Below, piece after piece: positions 27,713 through 36,408 of a stretch of DNA of 64,000 bases (position 1 is the stretch's first letter; every line of letters begins with the position of its first letter). A model generated the notes under the pieces. The model was not told the origin of the DNA, did not search any database, and saw nothing but the letters and a program-made list of their open reading frames with translations. The translations under genes and the position numbers were made by a program. Origin of the DNA: Paenibacillus_G filicis (GTDB lineage Bacteria > Bacillota > Bacilli > Paenibacillales > NBRC-103111); assembly GCF_038070315.1 (NCBI RefSeq), contig NZ_JBBPCC010000024.1, positions 73,739-137,738 on the forward strand, in the 5' to 3' direction.

Positions 27713-27748
27713 ATGCCGGGGGAGCCGTTAGGCTCCAACCACCGGCAT
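27713..27748 (-). other. Intercistronic stem-loop after the solute-binding protein gene (module 2)
   Basis: ATGCCGG..GGAGCC pairs with GGCTCC..CCGGCAT around a TAAC loop, and no T-run follows. It occupies the same position as the stem-loop in module 1, between binding-protein and permease genes. This suggests a shared way to keep binding-protein mRNA more abundant. Confidence 0.6.
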
Positions 27749-27755
27749 GGTCCTT

Positions 27756-29387
27756 TTAACGCTTGCTATAGCGCTCGAAGGCTGCCTGCTGCATCTCCAC
27801 GGCCTTCTCGATACCGAGCTTTTTCATCTGTTGCACGTACTTGTCGAAGTTGTCCAGCGGCTCCGTGCCCATGATAAACTTCAACAGCATCTCATTCTCG
27901 TAGGTCGTTACTTCATTCATGATCTTGGCCATCGCTTCTCTCTGATCGGGCGCGACAAATATGGGCGGCAGGAAATGCTTGGCCGCATCGGTGTCTGCCC
28001 ATGTGCGAACCGCTTCAGTCGGCACGGGATTCATCGTCTGATTCACATCCCCACGCTGAACGAAGGGCCCCATGTCATGGGATAAGGTGTACTTGGCCAT
28101 GGCCTGACTTTGCGGAAGCTTATTCGGATTGTTGATGATCAGGTCCGTGAATCTCGGCTTGCCGTTCTCCATCGTATAGCTGGCTCCTTCAATTCCGAAA
28201 TTCGCCAGTCTCTGCCCTTCCTCACCGTATAAGTAATCCAGAAATCTGACAGCCGCCTCCTTGTGCTTGCTGCTCGCCGAGACCGCTGAACCGAAGCCGA
28301 CGAACGGAAGCGAATACTGTCCGAACTGCGGCTTATCCCCCTTCTTCAGCACGGGATACGGCACACCCATCACCTGGAATTTAGGATCCTTGTCCTTCAT
28401 CGTCGTCATCCATTTGGTTACGCCGCTTCCGGCGCTGGCGACGGTCGCCCCCGATTTGCCGTCCAAAATATTGGCATCCACGGTCTTGGTGTCCAGTGTC
28501 GCGAAATTATTGTCCAGCAGCTTCTCCTTGAACCACCGGTTCATCGTCACCACGAAATCTTTGTAGGCTGGCTCGATCTGCCCGTATTTGACCTTGCCGT
28601 CATCGACGTAGAAGCCCTTCGTTATGCCGTAAGCGCCGACGAAGGTTCCCCAGGATAGAACACTATTCTGAAAGTTCCAGTACGGACTGAACGGCGTGAC
28701 CGCACCTTTCTTTTCTTTAAACGCTTTCAAAACGGTGTACCATTCATCCATCGTTGTCGGTGCCGCCAGACCCAGATCATCCAGCCAATCCTTCCGCATG
28801 ATGGGACCGGCAGACACCAGCAGCGCCTGATCGCCGCGGATAAACGGGAAGGAATAGTAGCTCCCCTCATCGGTTTTGACCATCTTCTCGATATCGGGAT
28901 GCTGCTTCAAATACCCGGACCAGTTAGGCGCATACTGATCCTGCAGACTATTCAGCTTGGTGATGATTTTATCTGAGATGGCCTTCTCCGGTCCGCCGGG
29001 ATACTTCGTCCAATCGTATTCGATAATATCCGGAAGATCGCCGGAGGCAATCATCAGATTCAGCTGTTCATCCTCCTTGCCTGCGGCCGGATGGATGTAT
29101 TCGATTTCGATGCCGGTGCGTTTCTTCAGCTCCTTGGCAAATTCGGTCTCGCCCAGATTTTTGGCGATCGCCGATGTATTAGCCGGCAGGTGAGTCCAGT
29201 ATTTCAATTTGACGCCGCCTGGGATCGGATAGCCTGTTCCCTGCTCCGCAGCGGCCGGACCCGTCTGACCTCCTGGTCCTGGTGCGCCCGGCTCCCCCTT
29301 CGCGCCTCCTTGCGAACATCCAGCCGATACTCCTGCGAGCATTACTACGGCTGTTAATGATGAAATCCACGCTGTGCATTTGTTCAT
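27756..29387 (-). CDS. Lipoprotein solute-binding protein of a sugar ABC transporter (module 2)
   Basis: The 543-residue protein has a lipoprotein signal ending SAGC, then a Gly/Pro-rich linker and the LplA-type two-lobe fold (LPDIIEYDWTKYPGGPEKAI; GVTKWMTTMKDKDPKFQVMGVPYP). It is a paralogue of the module 1 binding protein. The start has AGGAGGGG upstream. It likely binds oligosaccharides released by the secreted BNR_4/lyase-like protein and passes them to the two downstream permeases. The exact ligand cannot be read from sequence; neighbouring GH105 and GH78 enzymes suggest an unsaturated uronyl-rhamnose oligosaccharide. Confidence 0.93.
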   Translation of the reverse strand: MNKCTAWISSLTAVVMLAGVSAGCSQGGAKGEPGAPGPGGQTGPAAAEQGTGYPIPGGVKLKYWTHLPANTSAIAKNLGETEFAKELKKRTGIEIEYIHPAAGKEDEQLNLMIASGDLPDIIEYDWTKYPGGPEKAISDKIITKLNSLQDQYAPNWSGYLKQHPDIEKMVKTDEGSYYSFPFIRGDQALLVSAGPIMRKDWLDDLGLAAPTTMDEWYTVLKAFKEKKGAVTPFSPYWNFQNSVLSWGTFVGAYGITKGFYVDDGKVKYGQIEPAYKDFVVTMNRWFKEKLLDNNFATLDTKTVDANILDGKSGATVASAGSGVTKWMTTMKDKDPKFQVMGVPYPVLKKGDKPQFGQYSLPFVGFGSAVSASSKHKEAAVRFLDYLYGEEGQRLANFGIEGASYTMENGKPRFTDLIINNPNKLPQSQAMAKYTLSHDMGPFVQRGDVNQTMNPVPTEAVRTWADTDAAKHFLPPIFVAPDQREAMAKIMNEVTTYENEMLLKFIMGTEPLDNFDKYVQQMKKLGIEKAVEMQQAAFERYSKR

Positions 29388-29589
29388 GCTGCCCCTCCTC
29401 TGATTGTATGTTCCTGATTACGGTAATTGCGGTTGCCGCTGTTGGGGTCAACCTTGTGCCAAGTATAGAAGCAAACCCGTCTGAGCTAAAGAGTCAGATT
29501 ACAAGATCAGGGGTCAAAATGTAAAATCTTCCTCTGATCCGCCGGTTAGGCTTATCCATTCTTCCAGGACATTTCCGGCTATAGAGGGA

Positions 29590-29626
29590 CAAAAACGAAG
29601 AAGGAGCCATGGTATCGATATCCATG
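29590..29626 (-). terminator. Weak candidate terminator after the module 2 regulator
   Basis: On the minus strand GGCATGG..CCATGGC forms an imperfect short stem, followed by TTCTTCGTTTTTG. It lies just beyond the regulator's stop at 29638. The stem is weak, so read-through into the binding-protein gene is possible. Confidence 0.35.
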
Positions 29627-29637
29627 CCCCCTAACGC

Positions 29638-31926
29638 TTATTCCAGTAAATCCGCGTATTTCCCCGGCGTGACCCCCTCATACTTGGCAAATGCCCGCCG
29701 GAAGGTGCGGACATTCGAATACCCTACCGACAGCGAGATTTGCTCCATCGTCGCCGTCTGTTCCTTCATCATGACCTTCGCCTGCTCGATTCTGATTTTC
29801 CCGATATAATCGAGCAGCGAGCCCCCGCTCCGTTCCTTGAACAGCTTGGAGACGTAAGCGGGATGCAGTCCGATTTGTTCCGCGATGGAAGCGATACTTA
29901 GATTGAGATCCCGATACTGGCTGTGGACCGTCTCCATGATACTCTGCAGAATTTCCATTGTCCGTCTGCTGCCCTGCTCCTGCGCAATATAGCTGCAGAA
30001 GCTCTGCAGAATATCCTTGAGCTGCTGCTTCATTTCACTGACCGTATGGCAATTCAGCAGCTGCTCGATTGGATTGAGCTCTTCCAGGAACGAGCTGTCA
30101 TAATGACTGCCTGCCTCATGAATCGTCTTCAGCATCGTACTGACCAAGTCAACGAATAAGCATTTGGCAATCTTCAGCGGCAGCTTACGCTGCTCCAGGT
30201 TATCCTTGAACACAGCATCCACGATGGCCTCTGCGCTGGCATAGTCCCCCGTTTTGATGCAATTCATCAGTGCCTGCTCCTTCTCTAGCGGATAATAATA
30301 CTCCTCCTTGGCACGCGGGATGTCCATATCATCATAGTGCATAATATCCTTCACGCCATAGATGCTCTGATATTCCATCGCCTCCAGCGCCTCCTCATAG
30401 GCCCGGGAAATACCGACAACCGTATAATGCGGACTGCTGACGGAGATGGATACAGCGACGTGGTAGTAATTGCCCATGAAGCCGGCCACCCCGGCGGCGA
30501 TTCCGGCCAGCTGCTCCTTCCACGCCTCCGTGTCTTGGCCTGTCAGATTGATCAGGCAGACGAGCAGGTCATCGATTTCCGTCATGAAGCCTTGATGCAT
30601 CCGGCCTGCCCACTCCTCTGTCACGTTCATCATCGCAAAACGGATCAGCGGATATGACAGGTCCTGATCCTCCTCCACGTTCAAAATCATGACGGCAAAC
30701 GCATCGGATGCAAACCTCACCCCGTATGCTTCCAGCGATGGCTCTAGTGGCACGGCACTACTCCTGCCTTTAAGCAGCTTCTCCAGAAAGTAGCCGCGCA
30801 TAAAGCTTTTCTGCCGCCATAGCCTGCTGCTCATATCGGTATTCTCCATCAGCGTAGAGCTGATGGCCTGACGCATGAACTCGTATTCGTTGCCCGGCAC
30901 CTTATCCGGGTCGGCAGTGTGTTTCCGCCCTTGGAGCAGCTCCATCATCCCGCGAACGGGTGAATAATTTCTACGGACAAAGGCGTAGGATAGGCCGCCA
31001 CCGACAATCAGACACGCGAGCAGGCCGATGGCAGTCGATTTCTTGATCGATTCCGACTTATCCCAGAATACATGGCGCGGCATCAGGATCATATACTTCC
31101 ATCCGGTCGCTCCGGAGCTTATGTACGAGACGACCGTCTCCTGGCCCTTCCAGCGGGCCTTGACCATCCCGCTCTGCTCCGTAAGCTCGCTGTAGCTCAC
31201 CGGGACCGGCTCGGCCATTGGCTCTGAAGAGGCTACGACCCGATTGTTCTGATCCAGAATGACCGCAGCACCGCTATGAATATAATCCGCCCCATCCTTC
31301 ACCCAGAACCTATCTGGGTCCAGGAATATAACAACGCTGCCCAGGCTGACCCCAGTCCTTCCGATGGGAATCGACCGGATATAGGCCAGCTCGTTCATCC
31401 GGCTCTCCCCTTCCCCCAGGGACACATATTCGCCGCTGTAGTAATGATTAAGCTTCTCCATCCATGCCGTATAGGAAGACCGCTCCCCAGGGTACAAATT
31501 ATTGAATATCACTTCGCTCGTATTGCTGCTGTCCGGCGTAATGATCGTGTCGATAGCACGAAAATACACCAGGAAATGAGCCGAACGGCTAGAGGCCTGG
31601 AATACCTTCAAGTTCTCAAAGGCCTTGTAGATCGAAAAATATTGTTCAGTCCTCAATGGCTCGCCAATCGATAGCAGCTCCTGCACCTGCGGATTGTAAC
31701 CGATTTCAACACTGAGCCGGTTAATATCCTGAAGCTGATTATCCATATCCGTCTGGACTTTGGATAGGATAAGGCTGTTGGAGCGGTTAATCTCATCCAC
31801 AATCGTCTGATTCATCTGGGTGTACATGACAATGCTCAGTAATACCGGAACAAGCAATATCGCGATATAGGATAACAGCCAGGTCACAATGATGCTGCGC
31901 CGCTTGAATGCCACTTTTCGAAACAA
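29638..31926 (-). CDS. Membrane-bound AraC-family sensor-regulator (module 2)
   Basis: The 762-residue protein has the same architecture as the module 1 regulator: membrane helix at about 12-32, extracytoplasmic Cache-like sensor to about 285, second helix (TAIGLLACLIVGGGLSYAFV), linker, and a C-terminal AraC DNA-binding domain (IASIAEQIGLHPAYVSKLFKE and MEQISLSVGYSNVRTFRRAF). The start is a TTG preceded by GAGGGGGAAGG. It probably activates the operon that follows (binding protein, permeases, GH105-like, secreted enzyme, GH78) when a glycan fragment is sensed outside. The promoter should lie in 29388-29637. Confidence 0.9.
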   Translation of the reverse strand: MFRKVAFKRRSIIVTWLLSYIAILLVPVLLSIVMYTQMNQTIVDEINRSNSLILSKVQTDMDNQLQDINRLSVEIGYNPQVQELLSIGEPLRTEQYFSIYKAFENLKVFQASSRSAHFLVYFRAIDTIITPDSSNTSEVIFNNLYPGERSSYTAWMEKLNHYYSGEYVSLGEGESRMNELAYIRSIPIGRTGVSLGSVVIFLDPDRFWVKDGADYIHSGAAVILDQNNRVVASSEPMAEPVPVSYSELTEQSGMVKARWKGQETVVSYISSGATGWKYMILMPRHVFWDKSESIKKSTAIGLLACLIVGGGLSYAFVRRNYSPVRGMMELLQGRKHTADPDKVPGNEYEFMRQAISSTLMENTDMSSRLWRQKSFMRGYFLEKLLKGRSSAVPLEPSLEAYGVRFASDAFAVMILNVEEDQDLSYPLIRFAMMNVTEEWAGRMHQGFMTEIDDLLVCLINLTGQDTEAWKEQLAGIAAGVAGFMGNYYHVAVSISVSSPHYTVVGISRAYEEALEAMEYQSIYGVKDIMHYDDMDIPRAKEEYYYPLEKEQALMNCIKTGDYASAEAIVDAVFKDNLEQRKLPLKIAKCLFVDLVSTMLKTIHEAGSHYDSSFLEELNPIEQLLNCHTVSEMKQQLKDILQSFCSYIAQEQGSRRTMEILQSIMETVHSQYRDLNLSIASIAEQIGLHPAYVSKLFKERSGGSLLDYIGKIRIEQAKVMMKEQTATMEQISLSVGYSNVRTFRRAFAKYEGVTPGKYADLLE

Positions 31927-32114
31927 TTGCCTTCCCCCTCTTTTTGTTCAAGACCTCTGTCGGAATTTATTATACCACTGCCCGTTTTTGAAGGGATACA
32001 GGCTTGTCTATGATATACACCCGATCATCACCTGACCGGATTCCCATTATATAAGAACTCAGAGGCATAACGCCATGAACAAAATTGAGATTTGCGAAAA
32101 AAAAACATACCAAA

Positions 32115-32154
32115 AAAGCTCAAGCCACCCCATACATCAGGGCTCTTGAGCTTT
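32115..32154 (-). terminator. Terminator of the Tet(L)-like efflux gene
   Basis: AAAGCTCAAG(CC) pairs with (GG)CTCTTGAGCTTT. The minus strand continues TTTTTTGG. It lies 16 bases after the stop. Confidence 0.85.
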
Positions 32155-32169
32155 CACATATCATAAGTC

Positions 32170-33549
32170 TTAAGAAGCTTGGACGGAACGCCACGCCGAA
32201 CGCAGGTACACAACTGCACAGATAATGGACAAAATAACGATAACGGTCAGGCCCCAATAAATATTGCTATAGGCACTGGCCAACGGCAGATCCTTCTGCA
32301 GGACAAGCGCGCTGGCTGTCGCCGCCACACCGAACGCTCCGGTGAAAAATTGAAGGAGCTGGAACAAGCCGAGTCCCGACCCAATCTGCTCAGGCTCCAG
32401 AATTCTGGACATTTCATTGGAGATGCTGCTCGATAAGGCGGTGAAACTCGTGCTCATCAGCATATAAATAACCAGAATGGCCACAAACGAAGTTCGCTCG
32501 AACAAGGCGAACAAGACCACCGAGGCGAGCATCATCAGAGGCGCAACCCGGATGATGGAGCTGTTGCCGCGATTATCGATGAAGCGACCTACGCTCCTGG
32601 ACACCAGCATCGCGAGGAAGGCCCCAGGGAAGATGATCAGGCCGGTTTGGATCGCGCTCAGGCCATACTGCTTCACGAGAATTTGCGGCATTAGAAACAG
32701 TGTCGCGAAGCTGCACAGGTAAGCTGCAATCCCGACCGCGCCGAGCACCAGATACGATCGGTTCGCAAAGAGTGACGGGAGTACGAAAGGCTCCTTGGCA
32801 GAACGAATGCGAAGCACGAACAAAATAAGCGAGACCAACCCGGCAATCAATGCGACCGGGGAATGACTTGTCAGGAATAAAAGAAGCCCCGTCGTTCCAA
32901 CACTAATGAAAAGTGCGCCCAGCGCGTCGAATGAGCCTTGCTGCGATTCTTCCTTAGGAATCAGCGCGGCGAATAAAGGAACCAACAGTATCGTTATCCC
33001 GGTGACGACGAATAAAACATGCCAGCCCAGAAATTCAACAATTGCTCCGCCGACGACCGGACCGAGGCCAAGGCCGAGCGATACGGACGACATAATCAGC
33101 GCCATCGCCTTCCCCCGTCTCTCCAGCGGGATGTAGCGGGAGATCAACACCAGGGACAGGGCCGGGATCGCACCTGCTCCCGTAGCTTGAAGAATACGGA
33201 CGAGCAGCAGCATGATGAAGCTGTTGCTGAACAACCCGGCGATAGCCGCGAGGCTTAGCGACAGAATAGCGATAATGAATAGCCTGCGGATCGGAATGAA
33301 GTCGGCCAATCGGCTATACGTGATCGATGAGATCGCGAATACGATGGAATAGCCGGTGACGATCCACGAGGTGGAAGCAGCAGATAATTGAAAAGCTTCG
33401 GCAACGTCCGGTAAGGCCAGATTGAACATCATCGTATTCATGATGACGAGCACGATCGCAACCCCCAGCAGGGAGAGGACGATCCCTTCCTTCATCACGC
33501 TTGGTTTCCCCGCTGCCTGAGTTGTGTCATGTACAGCATGGTTATTCAT
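32170..33549 (-). CDS. MFS drug efflux pump, Tet(L)-like (DHA2, 14 helices)
   Basis: The 459-residue length, about 14 hydrophobic segments and the family phrases match Tet(L)/Tet(K)-type proton antiporters. Examples are NLALPDVAEAFQLSAASTSW, the motif A region YSRLADFIPIRRLF, the motif C region SLGLGLGPVVGGAIVEFLGW, and RYIPLERRGKAMALI. It exports a small toxic compound in exchange for protons; the substrate is not evident. It is divergent from an ArsR-family gene with a palindrome in the shared spacer, so it is probably repressed by that regulator. Confidence 0.88.
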   Translation of the reverse strand: MNNHAVHDTTQAAGKPSVMKEGIVLSLLGVAIVLVIMNTMMFNLALPDVAEAFQLSAASTSWIVTGYSIVFAISSITYSRLADFIPIRRLFIIAILSLSLAAIAGLFSNSFIMLLLVRILQATGAGAIPALSLVLISRYIPLERRGKAMALIMSSVSLGLGLGPVVGGAIVEFLGWHVLFVVTGITILLVPLFAALIPKEESQQGSFDALGALFISVGTTGLLLFLTSHSPVALIAGLVSLILFVLRIRSAKEPFVLPSLFANRSYLVLGAVGIAAYLCSFATLFLMPQILVKQYGLSAIQTGLIIFPGAFLAMLVSRSVGRFIDNRGNSSIIRVAPLMMLASVVLFALFERTSFVAILVIYMLMSTSFTALSSSISNEMSRILEPEQIGSGLGLFQLLQFFTGAFGVAATASALVLQKDLPLASAYSNIYWGLTVIVILSIICAVVYLRSAWRSVQAS

Positions 33550-33580
33550 GGTTCTCCTCCTCTTTCTTTATTTCGAAAGT

Positions 33581-33596
33581 TCGATTGTCATCGAAT
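33581..33596. promoter_or_regulatory. Palindromic operator candidate for the ArsR-family repressor
   Basis: TTCGAT-TGTC-ATCGAA is a perfect 6-4-6 inverted repeat in the spacer between the divergent efflux and ArsR-family genes. It lies close to the efflux gene's start. A TATAAT (33626-33631) further right suits the ArsR gene promoter. Confidence 0.6.
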
Positions 33597-33669
33597 AATT
33601 GTATTTAATATAGCATGCGTTGTGGTATAATGCAATCATAAAAGCTTTACAAAGAGGAGGCTCTCTCTC

Positions 33670-34029
33670 ATGAAAGTTCTATTCCATCCGGACGTAGCAG
33701 ACTTGCATTTATCCTCTGTCCTGTATGCTTTAAGCGATCCGATCCGATTGCTAATCGTCTCAGAGCTCCGCAACAACCAGGAGTGCACCTGCGGGGATAT
33801 CTCGGTGCCTGTCGTCAAATCCACACTATCCCATCACGCCCGCACCTTGCGGGAAGCTGGCATCATCAAGGTCCGTGTCCAGGGTACACAGCGTCTTCTG
33901 TCCTTGCGAACGGAGGATCTGGAATTACGTTTTCCCGGATTGCTTTCCTCTATTCTCGATGCCTTCGAAACGTCGGAAGAAAAGAAACAGCTGCTGAGGG
34001 CGCAAGGAACGGTAGTCGGCCGTTTCTAG
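33670..34029 (+). CDS. ArsR-family winged-helix regulator
   Basis: The 119-residue protein has the ArsR winged helix: ALSDPIRLLIVSELRNNQECTCGDI, then the recognition helix KSTLSHHARTLREAGIIKV and the wing VQGTQRLLSL. The pair of cysteines found in metal-sensing ArsR proteins (CxC in the recognition helix region) is not present in that place; only a single ECTC lies upstream. Metal sensing is possible but unproven. It is divergent from the efflux pump it probably controls. Ribosome site AGAGGAGG precedes the ATG. Confidence 0.88.
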   Translation: MKVLFHPDVADLHLSSVLYALSDPIRLLIVSELRNNQECTCGDISVPVVKSTLSHHARTLREAGIIKVRVQGTQRLLSLRTEDLELRFPGLLSSILDAFETSEEKKQLLRAQGTVVGRF

Positions 34030-34133
34030 GCAAGCCATTCGCCGGGGACGTCATTCATACCCTAGCGCAAAAGCCCTCCCCGCTCATCTGACCGGAGAAG
34101 GCCCACTCTATAATAGAAGAAAGCATGGACTTG

Positions 34134-35525
34134 CTAGCCTGCGCTCTGTAGAGCCGGCAGCTCCAGTACAGCCTCCAGCCCTTGACCTGGTCCGCTGCGG
34201 AGTATGAGTCGTCCATGGTGAGCCTGGGCAATTCTAGCCACCATGGGCAGTCCGAGTCCATGACCGTTAGCGGCGAGGCGTTTGCGGGACGAGGCATACG
34301 GCAGCTCCAGCAGACCGGATAACTCCTCCGGTGGGATGCCGCGGCCGTTATCCGTTACCTTCAAGCGGCACGTGACGCCTCCAGGCTGCAGGGCGGCTTC
34401 GATGCGGATCTCACAGCCCTGCGGGTTATGGCGGACGCTGTTCTGCACCAGATTGGCAATCGCTCTCAGCAGCAGCTTCTCATCCGCCTTAACAGCGATG
34501 CTCTCATCCGTTATGTGCAGCGTAATCGAATATCGGGCATCCAGCCCCTGATTTAGAAAGTCGGATACCGTCTGCCTGGCGGCCGCGGACAGTCTCATCC
34601 GCTTAACATGCAGCGGCTGCATATCATACTCCAGCATGGACACGAGATTCAGGTCCTGCACGAGTGAGCGGAGCTTCTCCCCCTGCTTGCGGATAATACC
34701 CGCATACTGCCGCTGTTCCTCAGGCAGTTCCCCGTGCTCCTCGAGCTCACTGGCATAGCCGAGCACCATAGACAGCGGTGTGCGGATATCGTGAGAAATC
34801 CCCGCGATCCAATTCGAGCGGGCCTCATCCTTGGCTTTGAGCGCTTTATTCTTGGCCTGAAGTATCCCGGAGGTATGGTTGATGCTTTGAGCCAGATCGT
34901 TCAGCACCCCACCCGGTTCGACATGCACCTGCTCTTCCTTGGCTAGGCCGTGAATGCCTGCAACTAGCGGCTTGATCGCACGTACCATCCGTGTGCCGAT
35001 CAGCACCGACAGCAGCAAGGCCAATACGATGTTGCCTGCCAGCAGCAGCAGCGACCTAAGCGGCAGTGTACTGACCCAGCTAACCGGAAACATGAACTGG
35101 TACTTCGCATAGCTGGTTTTCGGGTAGCCGACCACCAGAAGACCGTCCTGATGCTCCCAACTGTACACGGGGTATTCCATCAAGTAATGACGGGAAAACT
35201 TGGCCGCATCTATCAAGCTGTACGAGAGGGGGATTTCCTCCGGCAGCTTATATCTCCACGCCACTTGGCCATCCGGGCCGATCAGCATAGCCCAAGCCTC
35301 CGCCTGATTCAGCCGTTCCTCTTCTCTGCTACTCAGCCGATAGTCGCCCCCTTCCCGGCTTAGCGCCTGCGCCGTTTCTTTCACCACCGCACCGGGAGAC
35401 TGCCCCTCATTCATTCCCTTGAAAATCAACGTCCCCAGCAGCACCAGGTTTACGATGACTAAGAGGGCGAACATCAGCAGGGTAATCCCGATGAATCGCC
35501 TCAATATGCGGATCATGCCGTCCAT
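34134..35525 (-). CDS. Sensor histidine kinase of a peptide-resistance two-component system
   Basis: The 463-residue protein has two membrane helices (about 10-35 and 156-177) flanking a ~115-residue extracytoplasmic domain. It has a HAMP-like segment, the phosphorylation motif GISHDIRTPLSMVLGY with H245, and ATP-binding boxes VQNSVRHNP, DNGRGIPPE and GHGLGLPMV. It is an EnvZ/NisK-like kinase. The response regulator gene lies seven bases upstream on the same strand, with AAGGAG overlapping that stop. The divergently transcribed ABC transporter is of the lantibiotic-immunity type, so the signal is likely a peptide antibiotic. Confidence 0.92.
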   Translation of the reverse strand: MDGMIRILRRFIGITLLMFALLVIVNLVLLGTLIFKGMNEGQSPGAVVKETAQALSREGGDYRLSSREEERLNQAEAWAMLIGPDGQVAWRYKLPEEIPLSYSLIDAAKFSRHYLMEYPVYSWEHQDGLLVVGYPKTSYAKYQFMFPVSWVSTLPLRSLLLLAGNIVLALLLSVLIGTRMVRAIKPLVAGIHGLAKEEQVHVEPGGVLNDLAQSINHTSGILQAKNKALKAKDEARSNWIAGISHDIRTPLSMVLGYASELEEHGELPEEQRQYAGIIRKQGEKLRSLVQDLNLVSMLEYDMQPLHVKRMRLSAAARQTVSDFLNQGLDARYSITLHITDESIAVKADEKLLLRAIANLVQNSVRHNPQGCEIRIEAALQPGGVTCRLKVTDNGRGIPPEELSGLLELPYASSRKRLAANGHGLGLPMVARIAQAHHGRLILRSGPGQGLEAVLELPALQSAG

Positions 35526-35531
35526 CCCGAG

Positions 35532-36239
35532 TTACTCCTTTACCTGCAGCTTATATCCGAGTCCTCTGACCGTAAGCAGATGTTTGGGCTTCGAGGGATC
35601 TCGCTCGATCTTCTCCCGGATGCGCCGGATGTGCACCATCAGCGTATTCTCGTAGCTGTACGCATCATCCCCCCAGACCGACTGACAGAGGGCATCGGTT
35701 GTGACGATCCGACCCTGGTTCTCATACAGCTTGACCAGCAGCCCCCGCTCCTTGGGCGTCAGCGGAATTTCCTCCCGATCACGGGTCACCATCGCCAGTT
35801 CCAGATCCACCACCCATCCGCCCAGTTGGAAGCAAGGCAGGCTCTCGGAGACGACCGGTGCATATACACGCTTCAGAATCGCCAGCAGCCTCAGGATCAG
35901 CTCGCGGGGCAAGAAAGGCTTCACAAGATAGTCGTCCGCTCCGAGTCCAAGCCCCAGCAGCCTGTCTTCGTCCTCACCCCTCGCCGACAGAAACAGCACT
36001 GGCAGCTGGGAGAACTGCCGGATTCGTGTCAGCACCGCGAAGCCATCCAGGTCTGGAAGCATCACATCCAGAATCGCGATATCCGGCTTTTCCAGCCGGC
36101 AGATCGACAACGCCGATTCCCCGTCCGGCGCTGAATAAATCCGGTAAAAGCCTTCCTTGCGTAAAAACATCTCCACCATCTGCCTGATCTCCGGCTCATC
36201 GTCCACAAGCAATATTTTTTTGTCCTTGAGTATGTCCAC
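35532..36239 (-). CDS. OmpR-family response regulator
   Basis: The 235-residue protein has a receiver domain (LLVDDEPE; phospho-acceptor D58 in AILDVMLPDLDG; conserved K in LVKPF) and a C-terminal winged helix (LTPKERGLLVKLYENQG, YSYENTLMVHIRRIREKIE). It forms an operon with the kinase downstream. It probably activates the divergent ABC transporter operon. Two TAAGG-containing direct repeats ten bases apart (near 36311-36330) in the divergent spacer could be its site. Confidence 0.93.
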   Translation of the reverse strand: MDILKDKKILLVDDEPEIRQMVEMFLRKEGFYRIYSAPDGESALSICRLEKPDIAILDVMLPDLDGFAVLTRIRQFSQLPVLFLSARGEDEDRLLGLGLGADDYLVKPFLPRELILRLLAILKRVYAPVVSESLPCFQLGGWVVDLELAMVTRDREEIPLTPKERGLLVKLYENQGRIVTTDALCQSVWGDDAYSYENTLMVHIRRIREKIERDPSKPKHLLTVRGLGYKLQVKE

Positions 36240-36408
36240 TCAGCATCACCTGACCCTATTATACATGCCCGCGAATCTGTATGCTGCTTCTTACAAGCCG
36301 GGGAGATGAATTTAAGGCTAGTGTAAGGTTGGCGTCAGCCTGTCGCAAGCTGCTAACGCTACAGTAGGTGGTGAGCACAGAATCTATGAATGGGAGCTGA
36401 ATAGCCAC

